NCBI GenBank assembly: GCA_012727515.1
Contig: JAAYGZ010000187.1
Location: 1 to 5,945 of the forward strand
From: Desulfovibrionales bacterium
GTDB lineage: Bacteria > Desulfobacterota > Desulfovibrionia > Desulfovibrionales > Desulfomicrobiaceae
Length of the DNA: 5,945 nucleotides
Direction: 5' to 3'
Positions 1-5,541 of this stretch are shown piece after piece (the first letter of the stretch is position 1; every line of letters starts with the position of its first letter). The position numbers were made by a program, and so were the translations under genes. Below the pieces are notes generated by a model. The model was not told where the DNA came from and made no database searches. It was given only the letters and a program-made list of their open reading frames with translations.

Positions 1-597
1 ATGCAGGGCAGAAAGCTCTGCGCTGTGCATAAGGCCCACGCCAATACGGATGCCACTGAGCACCAAGGGTAATTGCAAGGGAAAAATAATGATGGTCAGC
101 AGGGCGTCTCTGGCTCCATTGCCCTGGCCCATGGCTCCGACAAGAGCGCCTACAATGCACAGGCCCAGATCAACTCCGAAAATGGCCAGAGCCAGGGGCA
201 GGGGGGAAGCATTCCAGGACAAATCCAGAAAAACAACAGATGCGGGCAGAAAAAAGACCTGGCAACCCACAAGGATCAGCAGCCCGGCCAGGGTTTTGCC
301 CAGCCACAAGGCCTGCACCGGCAAGGGCGAAAGAAGCAGTGCTGTGCCCGTGTCGTTTTCTGCTTCAAAGCGAAAGAGCATGGCAAAAATTAAGACAACG
401 GCAAATGCGCTGCACAGCCAAAAAATAGCCATGCCTTGCTGGGCTGAAAAATGCTCTCCTGGCTCTGCTGAAAGGCTGAAGATAAAAACCAGGAGCAGGC
501 CCAGCAGCACGGCCTGTACCGGGCCCTGGCCTCGGGCAGAAGCCAGGCGCAGATCTTTGCCAGCCACGGTCCAGGCTCCGGTTATTATGCCTGGCAT
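1..597 (-). CDS. ccmB: CcmB, haem exporter membrane subunit (C-terminus beyond window edge)
   Basis: Integral membrane subunit of the CcmABCD ABC-type complex, which acts in the inner membrane to release haem-loaded CcmE during cytochrome c maturation. I translated 199 residues with no stop; CcmB proteins are about 220 residues, so roughly 20 are missing beyond position 1. Hydrophobic segments lie near residues 28-42, 56-74, 100-125, 134-157 and from 166 on, fitting the usual six membrane spans. The stretch at 75-93 (FRFEAENDTG, then LLLSPLP) matches the conserved cytoplasmic region that reads FRDDLQDG...LLPLP in E. coli CcmB. The ATG at 597 is chosen because GGAG sits 6 nt upstream; an in-frame stop occurs just above, at 612-610. 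The start lies 13 bp inside the 3' end of ccmA, so translation is probably coupled. ccmC would be expected next, outside the window. Confidence 0.9.
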   Translation of the reverse strand, partial: MPGIITGAWTVAGKDLRLASARGQGPVQAVLLGLLLVFIFSLSAEPGEHFSAQQGMAIFWLCSAFAVVLIFAMLFRFEAENDTGTALLLSPLPVQALWLGKTLAGLLILVGCQVFFLPASVVFLDLSWNASPLPLALAIFGVDLGLCIVGALVGAMGQGNGARDALLTIIIFPLQLPLVLSGIRIGVGLMHSAELSALH

Positions 598-1241
598 GTG
601 CTTCTCCAATCAGGCACTGAGCCACAAAATGACATGCGCCGTCCGCTCAGAATAAGCATCTGGTCTGCCTGAAGTGCGTCTTTTTCCAGGTCATGGGAAA
701 TCCAGACAATGGCCGCTCCCCGTACTTTGGCTGCATCCAGTTCAGTATGCAGCAGACGTTGGGAAGCAGTATCCAGGCCAGTGGCGGGCTCGTCTAAAAA
801 AATCAGCGCTGGTTCCACCAAAAGAACACGGGCCAGGGACAAGCGCTGGGCCATGCCCCTGGAAAATGTACCTGCTGATTCCAGGGCAAAAGGTTTAAGG
901 CCAACCCGGTCCAGCAAGGCCAGTAACTCTGCTTCGCTCTGGCCTTGTTCATACACGCTGTTCCAGAATTCCAGATTGGCCAGGGCTGACAGGGCCGGAT
1001 AGACAAAGGTCTGGTGTCCCATAAAAGCCATGGCTGCGTTGGGCACCTTGCGTTCAATTGTGCCGCTGCTTGGAGCAAGAAGGCCAGCCATGATCTTGAG
1101 CAGGGTTGATTTGCCAGCTCCATTGGGGCCGCCAACCAGGGTGATCTGTCCAGCCATGATCTGGCAACTGACACCTTTAAAGATCAGGCGGGAGCCAAAA
1201 AAATGGCTGAGCTGTAGAGCCTGGAGCACGCATGTACTCAT
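585..1241 (-). CDS. ccmA: CcmA, ATPase subunit of the CcmABCD haem/CcmE complex
   Basis: Cytoplasmic ABC ATPase that powers release of holo-CcmE from CcmC in System I cytochrome c biogenesis. The 218-residue product (E. coli CcmA is about 207) has a complete ATPase core: Walker A GPNGAGKST at 38-46, a Q-loop GHQ at 75-77, an ABC signature FSRGMAQR at 126-133, Walker B LIFLDEP at 146-152, D-loop GLD at 155-157 and H-loop His183. The signature departs from LSGGQ, but SRGM-type signatures are common in CcmA and in exporters of this branch. I chose the ATG at 1241: it makes a 4-bp ATGA overlap with the ccmF stop, typical of translational coupling. A start 15 codons upstream (1286) would give an extra N-terminus lying wholly within ccmF. 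No well-spaced Shine-Dalgarno is visible; a GGAG lies about 15 nt upstream. Its partner CcmB follows directly. Confidence 0.95.
   Translation of the reverse strand: MSTCVLQALQLSHFFGSRLIFKGVSCQIMAGQITLVGGPNGAGKSTLLKIMAGLLAPSSGTIERKVPNAAMAFMGHQTFVYPALSALANLEFWNSVYEQGQSEAELLALLDRVGLKPFALESAGTFSRGMAQRLSLARVLLVEPALIFLDEPATGLDTASQRLLHTELDAAKVRGAAIVWISHDLEKDALQADQMLILSGRRMSFCGSVPDWRSTCQA
604..607 (-). promoter_or_regulatory. Shine-Dalgarno of ccmB
   Basis: GGAG on the minus strand, 6 nt before the ATG at 597 and inside the ccmA coding region. It decides the ccmB start: the only other in-frame candidate is a TTG at 609, which overlaps this motif, and a stop codon lies immediately upstream of that. 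Confidence 0.6.
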
Positions 1242-3121
1242 GGACGTTCTATTTTTCTCCAACACAAAAAGGCGACCAGACAGCACAGGGTTCCACCGAT
1301 CCAGATCCAGTTCACCAAGGGGTTGATGCTGATCTTGATGCTGACAGAACCTTCCTCGTTAAAAGCCAGGAGCGTGGCATAAATTTCTTCGCCCAAAGAG
1401 GGAATAAGCGATGCTTCTGCAAAAGAAGAGCGATCAAAATTACGATACAAGCGCTTTTGCGGGGCCAGATTGCCCACGGGCTGACCATCGCGGGTCACAG
1501 AAAAACGAGCCTCGTGCACATTCATGGCCGGGTTATCGTGATTGTGGATGAGTTCATGAAATGTGACCATATACGCGCCCGCAGTCATGCTCTGCCCTTT
1601 TTCCAGCACTGCCTCGGCCTCTTCTTTGTATGGCCCGGAAAAAGCCACACCCACCACCATCAGCGCCACGCCCAGGTGTACGCCGTAAGCTCCCCAGGAA
1701 GGACGAAAGCGGCGCACTGCCGAGGAACGTACAAACAGTAAAATGACCGCAGCCACAATCATTACTCCAGACACTGCGCCCAACAAGGCTACAGGCTGGG
1801 TATAGCCCAGAACATACAGGGCAACAGCGGTGACCAGTCCTGCACAAATAGTCAGGCCCAGCCCGACCTTGTCGTGAATGCCTTTTTTCTGTCCAAACCA
1901 CGGACACAAAGACATGATCAGGGCTAAAAAGGCAAAAAGGGGCAAGCAGACCCGGTTGTAAAAGCCAGCGTCCAGGCCGACCGGGCTGGCTGTCCAGGGA
2001 GCGCTGAGCAATGGCCAGTTAACGCCCAGAAAAACAATCCCGCCCAGGCAAAGCAACAGCCAGGAGCCTAAAAAGAGCATTCCTGGCCGACTCATAAACT
2101 CGTCCAGATGTGTGGTGTCGTCGGCGCGTTGAATAAGGCAGACAAAGAGCACCAGACCAAGAACCGCAAGCATGAAAACAAGCAGTGGAATGCCCATTTT
2201 GCTGCTGCCAAAGGCGTGCAAAGAATCAATCATGCCGCTTCGGACCACAAATGTGGCAAAAAAACAAAGCAGAAATGTCAGGGAAACAAGAAAAACATTG
2301 CTGCGCAGCAAGGTTTTGCGGGTACGGCCAACAATGGCTGTGTGCATAAATGCCGTGCCTGCAAGCCAGGGAATAAGGGACGCATTTTCAACAGGGTCCC
2401 AGGCCCAATATCCTCCCCAGCCCAGTTCCATGTATGCCCACCAGGCGCCCAGGATAATGCCTGCAGTCAGAAAAACCCAGGATATAATGTTCCAGTTGCG
2501 ACTTAAATCCAGCCAGTTTCGTCCATCACCAGCCAAACGGCAGGCCAGGGCCAGGCAAAAAGGAATGGTGTATCCGGCATAGCCCAGAAATAAAAGCGGG
2601 GGATGAAAAATCATGCCTGGATTTTGTAACAGTGGGTTTAAGCCATTGCCTTCAGCAGGGACCGGGTCCAGCTTCATAAACGCATTGCTTGGGCCTGTCA
2701 GGGCATAGAGAAAAAAGATTTCCACCAGAAAAAAGAACAGCCAGAAAAAAACCTTGGTCCGGTCATCTAAGCGGGAATAGCCCGGTGAATAGATCATGCA
2801 CCAGCCCATAACCGCCACTCCCAGGTACCAGAACAGAAATGAACCATTCTGGCCGGCCCAGAACGCAGTTACTGCATAAAAAAGAGGCATGAAGGTGTCT
2901 GTGTAATCACGCACATAGGCGTAGGAAAAATCACGGTTTGCCAGTGCCTGCACCAGCACCACAGACACGGCCACGACCACCAGGGTCAGCACTACCTGGG
3001 CTTTTTCCAGAAAAGGCACTGTGGAATAATCGTTTTTCAGGGCGCGTACGCCAGCATAGGCTGCAACGCCCACGCCAGCAACAAGGCTGAGTAACAAGGC
3101 GGTAAAACTGATGGCATGCAT
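1238..3121 (-). CDS. ccmF: CcmF, cytochrome c haem lyase membrane subunit
   Basis: Large inner-membrane protein that takes haem from CcmE and ligates it to the CXXCH motif of apocytochromes c in the periplasm. Its 627 residues are within the usual family length and are mostly hydrophobic, with well over ten membrane spans. The tryptophan-rich WWD haem-handling loop lies near 227-246 (core WGGYWAWDPVEN). The four functional histidines known from E. coli CcmF all have counterparts: His173 (IFHPP) and His482 (YGVHLG) as the periplasmic pair, His260 (AFMHT) and His302 (SLHAFG) as the ligand pair for the intrinsic haem b. A soluble periplasmic domain spans about 497-600, followed by a final helix. 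The ATG at 3121 has AAGGA 11 nt upstream, a slightly long spacing. It lies 45 bp after ccmE and overlaps ccmA by 4 bp. The intact catalytic residues suggest a working lyase even though the CcmE partner is unusual. Confidence 0.97.
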   Translation of the reverse strand: MHAISFTALLLSLVAGVGVAAYAGVRALKNDYSTVPFLEKAQVVLTLVVVAVSVVLVQALANRDFSYAYVRDYTDTFMPLFYAVTAFWAGQNGSFLFWYLGVAVMGWCMIYSPGYSRLDDRTKVFFWLFFFLVEIFFLYALTGPSNAFMKLDPVPAEGNGLNPLLQNPGMIFHPPLLFLGYAGYTIPFCLALACRLAGDGRNWLDLSRNWNIISWVFLTAGIILGAWWAYMELGWGGYWAWDPVENASLIPWLAGTAFMHTAIVGRTRKTLLRSNVFLVSLTFLLCFFATFVVRSGMIDSLHAFGSSKMGIPLLVFMLAVLGLVLFVCLIQRADDTTHLDEFMSRPGMLFLGSWLLLCLGGIVFLGVNWPLLSAPWTASPVGLDAGFYNRVCLPLFAFLALIMSLCPWFGQKKGIHDKVGLGLTICAGLVTAVALYVLGYTQPVALLGAVSGVMIVAAVILLFVRSSAVRRFRPSWGAYGVHLGVALMVVGVAFSGPYKEEAEAVLEKGQSMTAGAYMVTFHELIHNHDNPAMNVHEARFSVTRDGQPVGNLAPQKRLYRNFDRSSFAEASLIPSLGEEIYATLLAFNEEGSVSIKISINPLVNWIWIGGTLCCLVAFLCWRKIERP

Positions 3122-3166
3122 GAATACGGGTATCCTTAAAAGATGAACGTGTTAAAAAAATATGAA

Positions 3167-3613
3167 TCAGCCGCCATATCCAGGCGGGCGCATCTGGCCC
3201 TGTTCATTTTTTTCATATTTGGACGGACATTTGGTCAGCAGGGTCGTGGCTTCAAAAACCCGTGCCTGCGCATTAAAGCGTCCTTCCAGGATCACTTCCA
3301 CGCCAGGCTTGAAGGTGTCCGGCACAGCGCCACGGTACTCCACGCGCATGGTCTGATCTGCATTATCCTTGTCCTGAACCGTAAAGGCCACGCCAAGGGC
3401 GCTGGGATCGCGCACAATATCCTGCTCGCAGACCGAGCCAAACAACCGCGCCTGGGTCAATTTGTCTTCCGGCATGGCCAGCGCTTCTGAAACATTAAGA
3501 AAATAAACTGAATTCTGCGACAGGCCACTCAGTACAAGGTAGCCAACCCCAGCACCTACCAGCAGCAGTGCAACCACATACACCCATTTCTGACTTTTCT
3601 GCGTGGAACTCAT
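3167..3613 (-). CDS. ccmE: CcmE haem chaperone, cysteine (CxxxY) variant
   Basis: Periplasmic, membrane-anchored haem chaperone that carries haem from CcmABCD to CcmF. The 148-residue protein (E. coli about 159) has a short cytoplasmic N-terminus, one signal-anchor helix near 10-30, then an OB-fold-like beta domain: the VRDPSALGVAFTVQD segment at 67-81 matches the conserved RDP...L.V.F.V.D region. Near the C-terminus the canonical HxxxY motif, whose His binds haem covalently in E. coli, is replaced by CPSKY: Cys129 and Tyr133, confirmed by reading the codons at 3229-3227 and 3217-3215. Cysteine-type CcmE is known from Desulfovibrio, where the Ccm system was reported to work without CcmG and CcmH. 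There is a second cysteine, Cys62. The tail after Tyr133 is short and Pro/Gly-rich. The ATG at 3613 has GGAG 5 nt upstream (3622-3619). As first gene of the operon, it follows a divergent promoter region. Confidence 0.95.
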   Translation of the reverse strand: MSSTQKSQKWVYVVALLLVGAGVGYLVLSGLSQNSVYFLNVSEALAMPEDKLTQARLFGSVCEQDIVRDPSALGVAFTVQDKDNADQTMRVEYRGAVPDTFKPGVEVILEGRFNAQARVFEATTLLTKCPSKYEKNEQGQMRPPGYGG

Positions 3614-3673
3614 ATTTGCTCCATGTTTAATTCATAACTGTGCCACAAGAACAATTCCTCATGTGCACAGGCG

Positions 3674-3702
3674 CGTATCCACAACCCCTGGGCTTCCGTC
3701 AA
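3674..3702 (-). promoter_or_regulatory. Candidate sigma70-type promoter for the ccm operon
   Basis: On the minus strand, TTGACG (3702-3697) matches the -35 consensus at 5 of 6 positions. A 17-bp spacer separates it from GATACG (3679-3674), which matches the -10 consensus at only 3 of 6. Transcription would begin about 54 nt before the ccmE start. The spacing is ideal but the -10 is poor, so this is a weak proposal. Confidence 0.25.
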
Positions 3703-3755
3703 CTGCTTCCTTGCCGCCTGGCTGGGCCATCAACAACACTGATGACTTGACCTGG

Positions 3756-3792
3756 GTCCGTATCATGACCAAAGAAGTCCCGGATTACGGAC
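3756..3792. repeat. 7-bp inverted repeat over the gmhB ribosome-binding region
   Basis: GTCCGTA at 3756-3762 pairs perfectly with TACGGAC at 3786-3792, with a 23-nt loop. The right arm includes the ACGGA (3787-3791) that is the best Shine-Dalgarno candidate for the ATG at 3798. If transcription starts upstream of 3756, the hairpin could mask that site. A 7-bp stem with a long loop may also arise by chance. Confidence 0.3.
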
Positions 3793-3797
3793 ACATT

Positions 3798-4412
3798 ATG
3801 CAGCACATTGATACTCTTTTTCTTGATCGCGATGGCACGTTAATTGTGGAATGCCATTACCTGCACGACCCAGACCAGGTGCAGCTCATTCCCGACGTAA
3901 CAGCGTCCATGCGCATTCTCTGCACTCTGGGCGTGCGTTTTTTTCTTGTCAGTAACCAAAGTGGCATTGGCAGGGGATTTTTTACCACTGACCAGTACCT
4001 GTCCGTGCATAACCGCCTGGAAACCCTGCTGGCCCAGGAGGGCATACGCCTGAGCGGATCTGCATTCTGCCCGCATAGTCCGGAACAAAGCTGTGCCTGC
4101 CGCAAGCCCCGGATCGGGTTGTGGCAGCAACTCTGCGCCACGCACAGCCTGCGCCCGGAAACCACCATGATGATCGGCGACAAAAAGGCCGACATTGGCT
4201 TTGGACAGGCTGTTGGCTGTGCTGCCACGGCCCTGGTGCATACCGGACACGGTCTGGACCAGGCCCGGTTACTTGGGCTGCCAGCACTGACCCAGCCCCT
4301 GGCCCTGTGCCCTGCTGGCCCTGGCTGGCCCACCCTTCAGGCACACAGCCTGGCAGATGTTCTGTCCTGGCTTGTGCAACACAAACGCGATTCTTATGCA
4401 CATCGGATTTGA
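3798..4412 (+). CDS. gmhB: D-glycero-D-manno-heptose-1,7-bisphosphate 7-phosphatase-type HAD phosphatase
   Basis: Cytosolic HAD-superfamily (IIIA) phosphatase that, in the GmhB family, removes the 7-phosphate from heptose 1,7-bisphosphate on the way to ADP- or GDP-heptose for LPS or S-layer glycans. The 204-residue product has all HAD motifs: motif I LDRDGT with Asp10 and Asp12, motif II SNQSG at 52-56, the RKP lysine at 103, and motif IV GDKKAD with Asp128 and Asp132. A zinc-binding loop CPHSPEQSCACRKP (Cys91, His93, Cys99, Cys101) is diagnostic for GmhB and the related HisB-N. It is compact compared with the longer loop of E. coli GmhB. The start at 3798 puts motif I about 10 residues in, as usual, with ACGGA 6 nt upstream; ATG 3765 (11 residues longer, no good Shine-Dalgarno) is the alternative. 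The 3' end overlaps the GT4 gene by 17 bp. A histidinol-phosphatase role is possible, but the glycosyltransferase neighbours favour heptose metabolism. Confidence 0.88.
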   Translation: MQHIDTLFLDRDGTLIVECHYLHDPDQVQLIPDVTASMRILCTLGVRFFLVSNQSGIGRGFFTTDQYLSVHNRLETLLAQEGIRLSGSAFCPHSPEQSCACRKPRIGLWQQLCATHSLRPETTMMIGDKKADIGFGQAVGCAATALVHTGHGLDQARLLGLPALTQPLALCPAGPGWPTLQAHSLADVLSWLVQHKRDSYAHRI

Positions 4413-5541
4413 CGCTAAACGATTTTTTCACAACAGCACAGGGCTTGGAAATTATTCGCGAAACACCATTTTTGGCTTGGCGGAGACTTTTCCTGAGCAT
4501 CGTTATTTTCTTTATGCTGCTCATAAAAGTGCAAAAATATGCACAATTCCAGGTCGCCTGCCCATCACTGTGCAGGAACCATGCCAGGCAGGCCGGGCTA
4601 TGCCTGGATTGTGGCGAACCTGGGGGCTGCCAGGAACAGCTCGCGGCCATGAGTTAGATATTTTTCACGGTTTGTCCCATGAATTGCCTGTGCCCCGTTT
4701 TTCCGGGCGCACCCGCACTGTGGTCACCATGCATGACCTGCTTTTTCTGACCCATCCACACCTCTACCCCTGGATTGATCGCCATATCTATGCCCTCAAA
4801 TACCGGGCCAGTTGCCTGCGCGCTGATATGATTGTGGCTATCAGCGCCCACACAGCCACAGAAGTCTGCGACTGGCTTGGTCTGGCACAAGAGCGTGTGC
4901 AGGTGGTCTATCAAAGCTGTGATTCTGCCTTTCTGGACCAGGCAGATGAAGCGGCCCGGGGCAGAGTGCGTGCCCGTTATCATCTGCCCGCTGAATATAT
5001 TTTATTTGTGGGCTCACTTATTCCGCGCAAAGGGTGTGCGACCTTGCTCCAGGCCCTGGCAACCCTGCCCCTTTCCAGACGCATTCCTGTGCTGCTGGCA
5101 GGCTCGGGGCCGCAGGAGCAGGATTTGCGAGAGCTTGCCGCACGCCTTGGCCTAACGCCACTGGTGCATTTTTTGGGGCGGGTGGAGCAGGCTGATCTTC
5201 CGGCCCTGTATCAGCAGGCGATGGTTTTTTGTTATCCATCTGTGGGCGAAGGCTTTGGCATTCCGATTCTGGAAGCCCTGTGCAGCAAGGTGCCTGTGAT
5301 CACATCAACAGGCTCGTGCTTTGCCGAGGCAGGAGGAGATGCAAGCCTGTACACCAGACCAGGAGATATTGAGGCTCTGGCCCAGGCTCTGGGCCAGGTT
5401 GTGGAAGATGCTGACTTGCGTCAGACCATGATCGCCCGTGGTTTGCAGCATGCCCAAAAATTTCACCCCAGGGAAACAGCAACGCAACTTATGGATCTGT
5501 ACACCGCGCTTTACCAAGGACAGGACTATGCACCGCGTTGA
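4396..5541 (+). CDS. GT4-family (GT-B fold) glycosyltransferase
   Basis: Retaining glycosyltransferase that probably transfers a sugar from a nucleotide donor to an LPS-core, O-antigen or related acceptor at the cytoplasmic face of the inner membrane; donor and acceptor cannot be read from sequence. The 381-residue length is typical. The N-terminal acceptor domain begins MHIGFDAKRF and carries a glycine-rich GLGNYSR at 16-22, then FHGLSHELP near 90-98 and the MHDLLF segment near 112-117. The donor domain opens with FVGSLIPRKG at 204-213 (Arg211 and Lys212 at the expected phosphate-contact position) and contains the EX7E motif of GT4 enzymes, Glu285 and Glu293 in EGFGIPILE. The ATG at 4396 is preferred over 4357 because the family start (MxIGxD) falls there. 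It lies inside the end of gmhB with no clear Shine-Dalgarno, suggesting translational coupling. The 3' end overlaps the GT9 gene by 14 bp. Confidence 0.92.
   Translation: MHIGFDAKRFFHNSTGLGNYSRNTIFGLAETFPEHRYFLYAAHKSAKICTIPGRLPITVQEPCQAGRAMPGLWRTWGLPGTARGHELDIFHGLSHELPVPRFSGRTRTVVTMHDLLFLTHPHLYPWIDRHIYALKYRASCLRADMIVAISAHTATEVCDWLGLAQERVQVVYQSCDSAFLDQADEAARGRVRARYHLPAEYILFVGSLIPRKGCATLLQALATLPLSRRIPVLLAGSGPQEQDLRELAARLGLTPLVHFLGRVEQADLPALYQQAMVFCYPSVGEGFGIPILEALCSKVPVITSTGSCFAEAGGDASLYTRPGDIEALAQALGQVVEDADLRQTMIARGLQHAQKFHPRETATQLMDLYTALYQGQDYAPR

Larger units (their letters stand above)
3614..3797. other. Divergent intergenic region between the ccm operon and the gmhB-GT4-GT9 operon
   Basis: This 184-bp stretch separates two head-to-head operons and should carry both promoters. 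An open frame runs through it toward gmhB, but its translation lacks any recognisable domain and its first codons overlap the 5' end of ccmE, so I treat it as non-coding. Visible elements are a weak sigma70-like promoter toward ccmE, a TGTGCACA palindrome at 3662-3669, and an inverted repeat at 3756-3762 and 3786-3792. Toward gmhB I see a TTGACC at 3747-3752 but no acceptable -10 at the right distance, so no plus-strand promoter is called. No rho-independent terminator is visible. Confidence 0.7.

Noticed and set aside
50..655. A 201-codon plus-strand open frame across the left end.
   Set aside because: It is antisense to ccmB, which I translated across the whole stretch and which matches the family. 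The plus-strand product is basic, low in hydrophobic structure and unrecognisable.
1242..1286. A longer CcmA with a 15-residue N-terminal extension starting at 1286.
   Set aside because: The extension lies entirely inside ccmF. The ATG at 1241 gives the classic ATGA overlap and the N-terminus expected for an ABC ATPase.
1232..2582. Long plus-strand open frames antisense to ccmF.
   Set aside because: Their translations show no domain and are unlike natural proteins, while the minus-strand ccmF frame carries clear conserved motifs throughout. They are shadows of codon bias.
3122..3166. Possible terminator or attenuator between ccmE and ccmF because of the A/T-rich run.
   Set aside because: No GC-rich stem precedes the run. 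The gap holds only a ribosome-binding site for ccmF.
3628..3650. Minus-strand TGGCAC resembling the -24 half of a sigma54 promoter.
   Set aside because: The required GC of the -12 element is absent at the right distance; the sequence there reads TGA.
3603..3797. In-frame upstream extension of the gmhB reading frame by 65 residues.
   Set aside because: HAD motif I normally lies within about 10 residues of the GmhB N-terminus. The extension has no recognisable domain, overlaps the 5' end of ccmE and would use up the divergent promoter region.
4280..4335. Stretch rich in CCCTG/CTGGC in the 3' part of gmhB that resembles a short repeat.
   Set aside because: The units are irregular and are explained by Leu CTG, Ala GCC and Pro CCC codon use in a Pro/Gly/Ala/Leu-rich C-terminal segment; there is no constant period.
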